Positions 1 through 10,863 of a stretch of DNA of 64,000 bases are shown here, one piece after another. Made by a program: the position numbers and the translations under genes. The notes beneath the pieces were generated by a model. That model had not been told where the DNA came from and did not search any database. It saw only the letters and a program-made list of their open reading frames with translations. How positions within the stretch are numbered: position 1 is the stretch's first letter; each line of letters begins with the position of its first letter. Origin of the DNA: Mesorhizobium japonicum MAFF 303099 (GTDB taxonomy: Bacteria; Pseudomonadota; Alphaproteobacteria; Rhizobiales; Rhizobiaceae); the NCBI RefSeq assembly GCF_000009625.1, contig NC_002678.2:4682001-4746000 (forward strand). Direction: 5' to 3'.

Positions 1-102
1 ACGCGCCGTCGGCTTGCGGCGCGATTGAGGAGCCGCGATCTGGCGGTCGGGCACTAGGCGCACCAGCTCGCGGACCAGCGTCAAAGTATCTGCGGGGACT
101 GT
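1..102 (-). pseudogene. Fragment of a site-specific recombinase, cut by the window edge
   Basis: On the minus strand a frame stays open from an in-frame TAG (103-105) to the left edge. It reads TLTLVRELVRLVPDRQIAA followed by an Arg/Lys-rich stretch. This resembles the linker of serine recombinases ('LV.LVPD.QIAALLNR.GK.TG'), but only about 34 residues are visible and there is no start codon, so I call it a remnant. Recombinase debris fits an integrative island. The identification rests on a short motif and could be wrong. Confidence 0.4.
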
Positions 103-238
103 CTAGCGATGCTTGCCGGCGGCGTTCATCTTGAGCTTTAATACCGTGTGGTCCCCTCCCGCCCATGCAGGAGGCCGGGTGCCCATCGGACAAGACGCTG
201 AGGGACCAACATCTCTCTGTTTCAGCCCGACTGTTGGC

Positions 239-355
239 TGTCAGATCCGCGACACCGGAGTAGGGCTGCGCTTTGCTGCGAATTCCTTCAACCTATTGAA
301 TGATGACCAGAAAATCCCCGGAGGTTCCTTCTGCTCAGTTGGCACGACTTTTGAT
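239..355 (+). promoter_or_regulatory. NifA activator site and sigma-54-like promoter of the peroxidase gene
   Basis: TGT-N10-ACA (TGTCAGATCCGCGACA, 239-254) is a perfect NifA upstream activator sequence. About 87 bases downstream, TGGCACGACTTTTGAT (340-355) matches the sigma-54 -24/-12 consensus except that the -12 GC is GA. The segment from here to about 460 closely resembles 62982-63215, including the spacing and the ATGTCAGGT start. It looks like a reiterated nifH promoter. The altered -12 dinucleotide may weaken it. Confidence 0.75.
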
Positions 356-433
356 GCTTCTCGAGAGGCGACAGGAGATACCGACTGGCGTTCATCGTGG
401 GTGATATCGCGCAATGCAACGAAGGAAGACAAT

Positions 434-553
434 ATGTCAGGTCCGCGTCAGAATCGATTTTATTCAAAGAGGATTGCCGCCTTTAGCGCAAGGCGTTCAC
501 GAACCGCATATCAACAATGGCTTCCGTGCAAAACGCAGGGAGATCACTTGTGA
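434..553 (+). CDS. 39-residue leader ORF derived from the 5' end of nifH
   Basis: Starts ATGTCAGGTCCGCGTCAG and encodes MSGPRQNRFYSK plus 27 basic residues. The first residues line up with the NifH N-terminus of rhizobia (MSGLRQIAFYGKGGIG), after which similarity is lost and no P-loop survives. A purine-rich AAGGAAGACAAT precedes the start. Its stop TGA overlaps the likely GTG start of the peroxidase gene (GTGA at 550-553), so ribosomes terminating here could feed the peroxidase. I infer a vestigial nifH 5' end now acting as a translated leader. A stable peptide product is doubtful. Confidence 0.55.
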   Translation: MSGPRQNRFYSKRIAAFSARRSRTAYQQWLPCKTQGDHL

Positions 554-1602
554 AAATCCTATTCACTACGGTGGCTGTCGCGTTGCCGGCCATCGCTTTT
601 GCTGCGCAAACGATCCCCGTATACCTCAGAGAAACAGCACGGGCCACCTTCAAGCCTCTACCATCCATCACGCCGACAGTCGCCAACAACCCGATCACAC
701 CGGAGAAGATAGCCCTAGGCAAGGCAATGTTCTTCGATCCACGCGTCTCGGCGTCAGGCGTCTTGTCGTGCAATTCGTGCCACAACTTGGCCACCGGGGG
801 CGACGACAATCAAGAAAGCTCGATCGGCCATGGTTGGCAGAAGGGACCGCGCAACGCGCCGACGGTACTGAACGCTGTCTTCAACATAGCGCAGTTCTGG
901 GATGGTCGTGCTGAAGACCTGAAGGTTCAGGCCAAGGCACCGATCCAAGCCGTTGTCGAAATGGCCAACACACCAGGTCAACTCATCGCCACGCTCAAGT
1001 CGATGCCGCAATATGTCGAGTGGTTCAATTCAGCTTTCCCGGGCGAAGCCGATCGCGTCACCTTCGAAAACGTCGCCAAGGCAATCGAAGCCTTTGAGGC
1101 GACACTGGTCACACCGGCGCCCTTCGATGCCTTCCTCAACGGCGATGACGCCGCTATGACTTCCGAACAGAAACAGGGCCTGACGCTTTTCATGGACAAA
1201 GGCTGCTCGTCCTGCCACGGCGGTATCAACGTGGGTGGGGAGGGCTATTCCCCATTCGGCCTCGTTGAAAAGCCCAACACCGATGTCCTGCCGGAAAACG
1301 ACAAAGGCCGATTTGCCGTGACCCATGAAGCCGACGATTCCTATGTTTTCCGCGTGGCGCCGTTGCGCAACGTAGCACTCACCGCGCCATACTTTCATTC
1401 GGGCAAGGTTTGGGATCTGAAACAGGCCGTCGCCATTATGGGGACCACCCAGCTCGGCCAAGAATTGACGGAAAAAGAAGTCGACCTGCTCGTTGCCTTC
1501 CTTAATTCGCTGACCGGAAAAGTACCGGAGGTCGCCTATCCCGTCTTACCCGCCGAAACGCCGACAACGCCTCGACCTGTATTGCATATCCTCCCGCAAT
1601 GA
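550..1602 (+). CDS. Di-heme cytochrome c peroxidase (CcpA/MauG family)
   Basis: Periplasmic peroxidase reducing hydrogen peroxide with electrons from c-type cytochromes. Two heme-binding CXXCH motifs are visible: CNSCH early in the protein and CSSCH in the second half. The conserved APTVLNAVFN and LRNVALTAPYFHSG blocks of the family are present. With the GTG at 550 the protein is about 350 residues and begins with a clean signal peptide (KILFTTVAVALPAIAFAA). GGGAG lies seven bases upstream of this GTG, whereas the in-frame ATG at 517 has no obvious ribosome site and would put extra residues before the signal. The gene sits behind a NifA/sigma-54 promoter and is coupled to the leader ORF, which suggests expression in nitrogen-fixing bacteroids, where respiration at very low oxygen can make peroxide. 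The role in symbiosis is inference. Confidence 0.9.
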   Translation: MKILFTTVAVALPAIAFAAQTIPVYLRETARATFKPLPSITPTVANNPITPEKIALGKAMFFDPRVSASGVLSCNSCHNLATGGDDNQESSIGHGWQKGPRNAPTVLNAVFNIAQFWDGRAEDLKVQAKAPIQAVVEMANTPGQLIATLKSMPQYVEWFNSAFPGEADRVTFENVAKAIEAFEATLVTPAPFDAFLNGDDAAMTSEQKQGLTLFMDKGCSSCHGGINVGGEGYSPFGLVEKPNTDVLPENDKGRFAVTHEADDSYVFRVAPLRNVALTAPYFHSGKVWDLKQAVAIMGTTQLGQELTEKEVDLLVAFLNSLTGKVPEVAYPVLPAETPTTPRPVLHILPQ

Positions 1603-1621
1603 TTGGCCGGAGCTGGCTAGC

Positions 1622-1653
1622 GAAGGTCGCAATCACGAATGATTGCGACCTTC
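1622..1653 (+). terminator. Perfect 14-bp inverted repeat after the peroxidase gene
   Basis: GAAGGTCGCAATCA, a CGAA tetraloop, then the exact complement TGATTGCGACCTTC, starting 20 bases after the peroxidase stop. Stem strength and position suggest a transcript end or an RNA-stabilising hairpin. No T-run follows, so intrinsic termination is not certain. Confidence 0.6.
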
Positions 1654-2228
1654 ACTGGGACGAGACGATCATGACTTCCGGCGAGGCCTATCCAACTGGA
1701 AAGCTAGGGGGACTTTCATTTCCGAATTCAATTGAAACGCTAAATGAAAACCTGACCCGTCGACGCCCACTTGCGTCACGACAGCATGACCCGCCTTGCC
1801 GGCCACGTCGATCAGACGCTCCGACTAGCCGACTGTGTCGTGATGTGTCGTTACATGTACCCCCTACCCCCGCTTTAGATCCGCTGACAAGCTCGCAACC
1901 ACCTGATCGAGCCATCGCGGACAATATTCCGCGAGCCGCTGGCGTGCGCCCAGCAGAAACCGGATGCCTTCAGATCCACCCCTTCAAAACGTGCTCGATG
2001 GCGTTGCGACGCGCGAGCCGCTGTTCCAGCTCTGCAAACGCATCGATATGAAAACAAAGCTGCGGCCAGCCAGCGACGTGGCCCGAGCATTTGTCAATGC
2101 ACACCGCAAGTGCCGCTTGCTCTCGGGCTATCTCATCCATATAGCTCGGCGCAACAGAGGAAGCGCCAGTTGTTCAGTCATCGTCAGCCGCGACCTCCTG
2201 TGCAATTCGTTCTAACAAGGAAGAAACT
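1654..2228. other. Stretch without a convincing gene
   Basis: No ORF here has a good start and a recognisable product. On the minus strand between about 2150 and 1880 two short frames look coding-like (one begins MDEIAREQAALAVC, at about 2145), but they are interrupted and I recognise no family. Probably decayed sequence. Confidence 0.4.
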
Positions 2229-2912
2229 ATGAGGCGGCAGACCCGACCGTTCACTGTGGAGGTCAAACAAAAGCGCAATTATCAAAAACGGGGCCATTCC
2301 ATCTGGAGCGATGTCGATCTCTCCGCGGCTATAGCCGACACAACAAGGGAGCTCAAAGATATGGATCTGCCAAATCGTCGGCTGATTGACTCTAATGTCA
2401 TAGCCCTTGATGCTGAACACGCCCACAAACCGCGAGCGGAGTATCTCATGGCAAATCCCCTAGAAGCTGAATCAGTAGAAGCTGCAACCGAACACGCTCC
2501 CAAAGGAAGGACGCCGGAAACGAAGAAGAAAACCCAACCTTCGCGGAAGGCCAAGACTGATCCTGGTCGCAAGAATGGCGCCAATGCGGCGTCCCCGGCG
2601 GAAGCAACAGCAACAGCAGCGGCCGTGCGGAGCGCCCGGAAGGTCTACTCCGGAAAAGAGCGCGCCCAAATGCTCGCTCAGGTCGAGACGTCGATCAGCG
2701 GCGGCACCACTCTCAAGAGCGCCGTAAAGCAGGCGGGTATATCGGAACAGACCTATTATCACTGGAAGAAGGCCGCGGCGCCTAGATCCGATGGCGACGA
2801 TCTGAAGGACCTGGTCGCCCTCGAGAAAGAAAACAAGCGATTGAAGAGCCTGCTCGCGGAACGCCTACGCACAGAGAACGCGGAACTGAAGAGGAAGCTA
2901 GGACTGCAATAA
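2229..2912 (+). CDS. SyrB-like transcriptional regulator
   Basis: 227 residues. The N-terminal half is low-complexity and rich in Ala, Lys, Thr and Glu. The C-terminal half holds the SyrB-type module: a basic stretch (VRSARKVYSGKERAQML), then an IS-transposase-like helix-turn-helix (SAVKQAGISEQTYYHWKK), then a charged coiled coil ending KRKLGLQ. Sinorhizobium meliloti SyrB represses syrM and so nod gene activation, and homologues are common on rhizobial symbiotic replicons. The start at 2229 follows AAGGAAGAAACT. The target in this organism is unknown. The module is also shared with orfA of IS elements, so a domesticated transposase-like regulator is the cautious reading. Confidence 0.72.
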   Translation: MRRQTRPFTVEVKQKRNYQKRGHSIWSDVDLSAAIADTTRELKDMDLPNRRLIDSNVIALDAEHAHKPRAEYLMANPLEAESVEAATEHAPKGRTPETKKKTQPSRKAKTDPGRKNGANAASPAEATATAAAVRSARKVYSGKERAQMLAQVETSISGGTTLKSAVKQAGISEQTYYHWKKAAAPRSDGDDLKDLVALEKENKRLKSLLAERLRTENAELKRKLGLQ

Positions 2913-3215
2913 GGCTTAAGATGCCGCCATTCGACCAGACGGTAGAACTGTGATCGAAGGCTCGCCGGCTGTCGGATGGACGGAGATTTTGCGCACCAGC
3001 ACCCTGATCTGTCGCGGCCGAGACAGGACAAACCACTCCCGGCGGATTGAAGCGGCACATGGCAAGCAAGTGTCAATCAGGGATCGGTGAACGCGGCCGA
3101 AGGCAAGGATGACAGCATCAAGGTTTTACGCTGGGCCTTGATCGAAGGCCACCATTCCATCGATGGCCGCGGCGGATTATCAGGGCGAAGTCAATGGGAC
3201 GCGGATGCTGTGGGA
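2913..3215. other. Non-coding or decayed spacer
   Basis: Between the syrB-like gene and the convergent dehydrogenase gene I see no frame with a start, a ribosome site and a recognisable product, and no clear hairpin terminator. Short open frames exist on both strands but look like chance. Confidence 0.4.
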
Positions 3216-4709
3216 TTATAGCCCACCCATGCACAGGTACTTCATTTCGAGATAATCCTCGAGGCCGTGGCGCGACCCCTCACGACCGATCCCTGATTGC
3301 TTCATTCCGCCAAAGGGTGCGGCCTCGGATGACATGCGTCCCGTATTGATGCCGACCATTCCGTATTCGAGGGCTTCAGCCACGCGCCACACGCGCTTTA
3401 GATTGGAAGCGTAGAAGTAGGCTGCAAGACCGTAAATCGTGTCATTCGCCTCGCGCACCACCTGGTCGGGATCGTTGAAGCGGATTATGGGAGCCAGCGG
3501 TCCGAAGGTTTCTTCCTGAGCGACCCGCATTGTCCTTTCGACGTCGGTGATCACCGTGGGCTCGAAGAAGGTTCCCGATTCGCCGATACGGTTGCCACCG
3601 CAACGGATCTTCCCACCCTGCCGCACAGCATCGCGAATATGATCTTCAATCTTTGCAAGCGCGCACTTATCGATCAGGGGACCGATCGCAACTTCTGGCT
3701 CGAAACCGTCACCGACGCGCAATGCACTGACGCGCTTGGTGAATTTGTCGCAGAATTCATTATACACGCTGGACTGTACGTAAAGCCGATTGGCTGAAAC
3801 GCAGGTCTGGCCTGCATTCCGAAACTTTGCCTGTAGCGCACCATCGACGGCAGCGTCGACGTCTGCATCATCAAAAACAATGAAAGGAGCGTTACCACCA
3901 AGTTCGAAGCTGGTTCTTTTGATCTGATCCGAACACTCCCTCATGAGTAGCCGCCCGACCTCGGTCGACCCAGTGAAGCTGATCTTGCGGACCTTCGGGT
4001 TCGAGCAAAGTTCACGCCCAACCGCATCGCCTTCCGATGCGTAGATCAAGTTTAGAACGCCATCGGGAAAACCTGCCATCCGGGCAAGCGTGAACATAGC
4101 ACCCGCGACAAGCGGTGTTTGCTCCGCGGGTTTCAGAACAATCGCGCAGCCGGCGGCAAGCGCAGGCGAAATCTTGCGAGCCACCATCGAGGCGGGAAAA
4201 TTCCAAGGAGTAATGGCGCCGACAACACCGATCGGCTGTTTGATTACCAGCATACGCCTGTCGTTAGAAGGCGGCGAAATCGTCTCGCCATAGATGCGAT
4301 TGGCCTCCTCGGCATACCATTGGAGGTAGGCTGCGGCATGGGCGATTTCAGACTTCGCCTCTGCAAGCGGCTTACCCATTTCAGCCGTCAAAATGGCTGC
4401 AAGATCCTCGCTGTGGTCGAGGATCAGTTGGTGCCATTCCCATAAGATGTCGGAGCGCTCGCGCGCGGTGAGCGCCGCCCAATGTTCCTGCGCAGCTTCA
4501 GCCTTATCGATTGCCTTGGAAACGTCCCGGACATCCATATCTGGAAGCTCAGCCAACAGCTCGCCCGTTGAGGGATTGAACACCGAAAAACGCCTCGTGG
4601 ATTGCTCCGCCTTCCGACCAGGCACACCGGCCAGATCGTCAAATAGCTCGGGATTTTTGAGACGTCTCGTCAGCGACTGTGTCACGGTCAAACCGTCGTC
4701 CCCCTTCAT
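3216..4709 (-). CDS. gabD: NAD(P)-dependent succinate-semialdehyde dehydrogenase
   Basis: Oxidises succinate semialdehyde to succinate, the last step of the GABA shunt. The aldehyde dehydrogenase fold is complete: GAITPWNFPASMVARKI (cofactor/substrate channel), FTGSTEVGRLL (NAD binding), FELGGNAPFIVFDDAD with the general-base Glu, and NAGQTCVSANRLYVQ with the nucleophilic Cys. The ending EGSRHGLEDYLEMKYLCMGGL is typical of GabD. From the ATG at 4709 the product is 497 residues, close to the usual 480-490. A GTG at 4688 is an alternative, since neither start has a strong ribosome site. Other semialdehydes (for example glutarate semialdehyde) are possible substrates. It stands alone, with a broken queD-like gene upstream. 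Confidence 0.88.
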   Translation of the reverse strand: MKGDDGLTVTQSLTRRLKNPELFDDLAGVPGRKAEQSTRRFSVFNPSTGELLAELPDMDVRDVSKAIDKAEAAQEHWAALTARERSDILWEWHQLILDHSEDLAAILTAEMGKPLAEAKSEIAHAAAYLQWYAEEANRIYGETISPPSNDRRMLVIKQPIGVVGAITPWNFPASMVARKISPALAAGCAIVLKPAEQTPLVAGAMFTLARMAGFPDGVLNLIYASEGDAVGRELCSNPKVRKISFTGSTEVGRLLMRECSDQIKRTSFELGGNAPFIVFDDADVDAAVDGALQAKFRNAGQTCVSANRLYVQSSVYNEFCDKFTKRVSALRVGDGFEPEVAIGPLIDKCALAKIEDHIRDAVRQGGKIRCGGNRIGESGTFFEPTVITDVERTMRVAQEETFGPLAPIIRFNDPDQVVREANDTIYGLAAYFYASNLKRVWRVAEALEYGMVGINTGRMSSEAAPFGGMKQSGIGREGSRHGLEDYLEMKYLCMGGL

Positions 4710-4984
4710 GGTTAAGTTACTAGCTTCGCAACGTACTAATAAGCACAACTTGTGCCAGATGATCGGACGAAATCGTTCCGGCCCTCCGTCATTGCAAGCG
4801 CAGCTTCCCGACTGATTAGCCCATAGCAATGACAGCCTCAATCACGAGTCGCGCTAAGGCTTTCGCTCCATAACAGGCAAGCGCGGATAGAGCTCGTGAA
4901 GAGCTGGCATAGGCGGAGTCGATCATCGAAACCGCCGACGTTGGCAACAGCACTGCGGTATCATTCTTTGAGCGGCTTCCACGG

Positions 4985-5165
4985 CCGCTCATATCAGGCA
5001 TATCGAAAACCGACCGCCATGGTCGAACGTGCCATCGATGTAGTGGCTTAAGCGCTGCTAAGTCTTGATGGTCGCGCAAAAAGCCATGTTTGTTCAGTTC
5101 GCCACCCGAAAGCTCCACTGCGACGATGTAGTGTGGCCGTGTAGGCGCGCGCACGACAATATCAC
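4985..5165 (-). pseudogene. Frameshifted queD / 6-pyruvoyl-tetrahydropterin synthase-like remnant
   Basis: Three reading frames must be joined to recover the family. First CARLHGH, the zinc-ligand signature of this family (KC.RLHGH.Y). Then YIVAVELSGGELNKHGFLRD followed by HQDLAALK, matching '.V.GEL...G.V.DF.DLK'. Then HYIDGTFDH, matching the conserved '...D..FDH..LN'. At least two single-base shifts separate these blocks and the rest of the gene is missing. The intact enzyme would make 6-carboxytetrahydropterin for queuosine. The remnant lies just downstream of groEL and is certainly not functional as it stands. Confidence 0.65.
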
Positions 5166-5199
5166 GCGAGCCCAAACCTTTTCCGACCGGCTCCGTCCC

Positions 5200-5231
5200 A
5201 AAAAAAAGGGGGCGGCGTCGGTGCCGCCCTC
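5200..5231 (-). terminator. Rho-independent terminator of groESL
   Basis: Read on the minus strand: AGGGCGGC, a short loop, GCCGCCCC, then eight Ts. It is a strong GC stem followed by a U-tract, about 30 bases past the groEL stop. Confidence 0.88.
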
Positions 5232-5260
5232 TCGGTATCCGAAAGCTGATAGAGGCTAGA

Positions 5261-7281
<2,021 letters not shown>

Positions 7282-7333
7282 TTTTACTATCCCTGGTGCG
7301 CAGGTTGAAAGGTTCTCCGTTGCCGGAGGGTGG

Positions 7334-7360
7334 TTAGCACTCGCTATTGGGGAGTGCTAA
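7334..7360 (-). promoter_or_regulatory. CIRCE operator of groESL (HrcA binding site)
   Basis: TTAGCACTC, nine bases, GAGTGCTAA is an exact match to the CIRCE inverted repeat. It lies about 53 bases upstream of the groES start. HrcA bound here represses groESL until heat shock. Confidence 0.97.
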
Positions 7361-7621
7361 GATGATCGTGAGATAGGCTGTAGGTTCGTACTTAGTCAAG
7401 ACGGGCGGGGGGACGGACCGGAGGGCAAAAGATGTGGAATCGGCGCGGAAGCCGGACCCCCATTTACGGCGCAATCCCACTGCCTACGCGCGTTTCGGCC
7501 GTAAGCTTTGGGCCGACTTTTGTGTCTTATTTGGAATGTGAAATTATGTGAAATTAACGGCCGAGCAGTCGGCCGGAATCGACGGCAAGCCGAACAGTCT
7601 TGAGCCTTTTGCAATTCATCC

Positions 7622-8140
7622 CTAACCTCGGGTTGCATCGCCAAAAGGAGCGCTCATCGCTTCGGAGAACGTGCGGAACTTCCGGTCCTTGAGGTTGCGT
7701 AGTCGCGGCGCGAAGCGTTTGCCGATCAGGGCAAACAGCCCGAAGACGTGATCGCTCGCGCCGCCCGTATCGGTGAAGTGTTCCTGGATGTCGAGGATCG
7801 TGTCCTGGTCGAACAGCCCACCGAGCACATAGGCTGCCTCGCTTTCGGTCGGGCTGATCGGCAGGATGCTGAAGTAGCCGTACTGATCTGACAGATGGCT
7901 ATAGAACTTCGAGCCCGGCTCGCTGCCATAGTGCAGATTGACGTCGCCGCGCTTCGCCGCTCGGTCGCTCGCGCGAAAGAACTGCCCATCGGATGACGCG
8001 GTCGTTCCATTGCCCCAAAATCGAGAATGTGGATGCCGGGTGTGCGCATCGGTGATGCATGCTTGCGCCGCGCGATAGGTCTCCGACCGGGCATGGAAGG
8101 TTCTCATCCAGCCGATCTGGTGAGCGCTAGTAGCGCGCGG
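7622..8140 (-). pseudogene. Tn3-family transposase TnpA fragment
   Basis: The minus-strand frame contains ARSETYRAAQACITDAHTRH followed by FWGNGTTASSDGQFFRA, SKFYSHLSDQYGYF and EHFTDTGGASDHVFGLFALIG. These are hallmark blocks from the C-terminal catalytic part of Tn3-family TnpA. Only about 170 residues of a normally ~970-residue protein remain; the part upstream of about 8140 is not recognisable and the frame ends prematurely after the FAPRLRNLKDRK block. No terminal inverted repeats or resolvase were seen. It is a dead transposon scrap between groESL and the acetyltransferase gene. Confidence 0.8.
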
Positions 8141-8405
8141 TGGACACGGCAGCGCAGCCTGATGCTGGGTCGACTGGTATGCTTGATCGCTTGTGGCGAC
8201 ACCGTAACCGACGCTCACCTTTCCAATTCGGAGATCATGGTTAGAGCTGCCGATTGGCTGCCACCGCTGACGGCTGGTGAGCGGTCTTAAGCGAGCAGGG
8301 TCATTTACGTATGGGGCTTCGAGTGATGCCACACACGGTGCCTGCAAAAAGGGCAAATCCGACTGCTGAAAACCGCCGCAGTGCAAGGCTTGACGGCCTT
8401 CTTTC

Positions 8406-9218
8406 CTATACCCGTCCACGCGACCCAAGCTTTTCCCACAACGAATCAATCGTGGACCGAGGAAGGTGCAGCCGAAAAACATCGGACAAGACTCGCTGCA
8501 GTTCGCTCTTCGTTTTGAGGGTTTCTGTTTCCTCAATTTGGTTCCGAATCAAGCTGAAATCCTTGTTGAACAAGTTCGCAGGCCCTTCGGCTGTCAGCAC
8601 GCTCATCATGAGGCTGGATGGAAACGGCGAACGGTCCCAGCGAGCGCAGATGAAGTTGGCGCCCTCAAAATCTGAGGGCAAGGCGGTGGCTCGATCGAAA
8701 CCATAAAGAGGGAACCATTCATTCCCGTTCTTGCGTTCAACGACGAGTTCTCCGCTGGCGGAGTCAGCTCGCAGGCGAAACACGTCACGGCCAGCTGTTT
8801 GCAGTTCCTCTGTATCGATCCGTAGCGGTGCAATCGGTGCTGGACCACCGAAGCCAGCGTCGGCGAGCCAGTCGACGCCCTCGATGGTTAAGATGAATGC
8901 CTGGTGTGTGCGTGGCCCACCCTCCGCAGCACCCATACGCACTCTGCAAAGGATGGGCTGGATCGTGAAACCGAGTGCTTCGAGCGCCAAGCCAAACAAC
9001 TTGTTCAATTCGAAGCAATACCCCCCTCGCCGGGCATTGATCAGTTTGGCCCAGATCGAATTCTCAGTCAGATTGGGTATATCACCCAACAGCACATCGA
9101 TGTTTTCAAAGGGAATCGCGCGCATTTGAGCCTGCTGAAGGGCAACAAGACCGTCGACCGTTGTCGGCACTCGAGCAAGGCCGATACGATTCAGATAGAT
9201 CGCAATATTGAATGCCAT
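8406..9218 (-). CDS. nat: Arylamine N-acetyltransferase
   Basis: 270 residues, full length for the family. It transfers acetyl groups from acetyl-CoA to arylamines and hydrazines. The Cys-His-Asp triad is visible: RRGGYCFE (Cys68), PRTHQAF (His105) and WLADAGFGG (Asp120). The N-terminal PFENIDVLL block is also typical. A biochemically studied homologue is known from Mesorhizobium loti. The gene stands alone, so the natural substrate cannot be guessed from context. Detoxification of aromatic amines is the usual proposal. Confidence 0.95.
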   Translation of the reverse strand: MAFNIAIYLNRIGLARVPTTVDGLVALQQAQMRAIPFENIDVLLGDIPNLTENSIWAKLINARRGGYCFELNKLFGLALEALGFTIQPILCRVRMGAAEGGPRTHQAFILTIEGVDWLADAGFGGPAPIAPLRIDTEELQTAGRDVFRLRADSASGELVVERKNGNEWFPLYGFDRATALPSDFEGANFICARWDRSPFPSSLMMSVLTAEGPANLFNKDFSLIRNQIEETETLKTKSELQRVLSDVFRLHLPRSTIDSLWEKLGSRGRV

Positions 9219-9543
9219 GGGATGTCCTTAACACCTAGGATTCGTATTCGTTGAACGCCTGCCGAAAGCGCGATGACGTCCCAGGGTTCACGGAGCAGAG
9301 TAAGGTGGCCATCTCCCCCTATAGAAGTGAACATGCCGACCATTCCTCGTGTTCGCACTGAACCAAAGCGGCGTTTCGAGCGCTGCAAATACCCCTCGTG
9401 ATCCGGAAACGCGGGCATTGCTCGTACAGGGCACTGAACATCACGGTGCTGCAAAAACGGGTACACAAAGGACTTCCGATCCACAGCGGATTGCAACAGT
9501 CGACCTTCTCAGGCCTCCGCTCATGGTGACTCGCTGTGGCTCA

Positions 9544-10863
9544 CTACGATTGGTCGAGATAAGCGTCGAACGCGGCAGCAACAGAGCGAAGCAAAATGCG
9601 ATGGCCATGCCGCACGCGGATGAAGCCATTCTCGACGTCCACTATCCCGTCGTCGGCCAGCATCGCCAAGCGCTCAGCTGAATCGAGAAAATGGGTCCAA
9701 TCAAATCCGTGGGCGGCACAGATTGCCGGTACGTCGGCCTCGAGATCACACATCAGTCGCTCGATGATTGCGCCTCGGACGCGGTCTTCGCCGATGAGAC
9801 GGTAGCCCTTCGACGTTGCCAAGCGACCAGCTGCGATATGCTGACTATAGGCCTCCAGCGCGCCTGCGTTCTCGACGTAACCCTCTCCAACACGCCCGAT
9901 AGCCGACGCACCAAAGGCGATCAGGGTTTTGCAGGTGTCGGCAGAGTAACCTTGGGAGTTGCGCCGCAGGCGACCGGTTTTCTGAGCCAATGCGAGCTCG
10001 TCGTCCGGCAAGGCGAAGTGGTCGACCCCAATCTCTCGGTAGCCGGCAGCAACCAGCGTCTCGGCGACGGCCGCAGCTTGTTCGGCGCGGGCAGCGCTGT
10101 CCGGTAGTCCTGCCTTTTCGATGAGGCGCTGATGTTTATTAGAAGACGGCGTGTGAGCGTATCCGAACACGGCAATCCGCTGCGGGCGCATCGCCACCGC
10201 CACCGTGGCGGTCTGGACGCAGGACTGCATCGTCTGATTGGGAAGACCGTAGATGAGATCGATGTTAATGCGGTTTATTCCCTGCTGGCGCAGGTTTTCG
10301 ACGGCAGTCGCCGTCTGCTCTACACTCTGGATACGATTGATCGCTTTTTGAACACTGGGGTCGAAACTTTGCACGCCGAGGCTCGCGCGGTTCACCCCGG
10401 CTGCACTTAAGGCTTCGGCCATCTCCGCGGTGAACGTGCGCGGATCGATCTCGACGGCGATGGCGGTCTTTTGCCTGAACGCGAAGCGGCGGCGTAGAAG
10501 CTCCGTCAAGGCGAGGAATTCCGTTGGCTCAAGGAGCGTGGGCGTTCCGCCGCCAAAGTGCACGTCGCTCACGGGCAGCGCCTGCGGCGTTAGCTCTGAG
10601 ACCAAATGGATCTCGCCGCGCAGCGCCGCCACGTAATTTTGGTTCGGCGGGTCCCGCTGGGTGATGGTAGTAGGGCAGCCGCAATACCAGCACATCGACC
10701 GGCAGAACGGAATATGGATATAGAGCGATACGGGATCGTTAGCCGATAGGCCGCCGAGCCATTCCCCATAGGCCTCCGCGCCGATCGCTGCGGAGAACTG
10801 CGGTGCAGTTGGATAATTGAAATACCAAGGCAGGCACGCCTCGCTATGTTTTGTCTGTAGCAT
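9544..10863 (-). CDS. hemN: Oxygen-independent coproporphyrinogen III dehydrogenase
   Basis: 439 residues. This radical SAM enzyme of heme synthesis converts coproporphyrinogen III to protoporphyrinogen IX without oxygen. The HemN-type cluster motif is present with the extra cysteine (CRSMCWYCGC), along with HFGGGTPTLL, IDPRTFTAEM and the RASLGVQSFDP block. Full length and the fourth cysteine favour true HemN over the shorter HemW. Heme made at low oxygen is needed by the high-affinity oxidases of bacteroids. I saw no perfect FNR/FixK box upstream. Its neighbours are an acetyltransferase gene and decayed sequence. Confidence 0.93.
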   Translation of the reverse strand: MLQTKHSEACLPWYFNYPTAPQFSAAIGAEAYGEWLGGLSANDPVSLYIHIPFCRSMCWYCGCPTTITQRDPPNQNYVAALRGEIHLVSELTPQALPVSDVHFGGGTPTLLEPTEFLALTELLRRRFAFRQKTAIAVEIDPRTFTAEMAEALSAAGVNRASLGVQSFDPSVQKAINRIQSVEQTATAVENLRQQGINRINIDLIYGLPNQTMQSCVQTATVAVAMRPQRIAVFGYAHTPSSNKHQRLIEKAGLPDSAARAEQAAAVAETLVAAGYREIGVDHFALPDDELALAQKTGRLRRNSQGYSADTCKTLIAFGASAIGRVGEGYVENAGALEAYSQHIAAGRLATSKGYRLIGEDRVRGAIIERLMCDLEADVPAICAAHGFDWTHFLDSAERLAMLADDGIVDVENGFIRVRHGHRILLRSVAAAFDAYLDQS

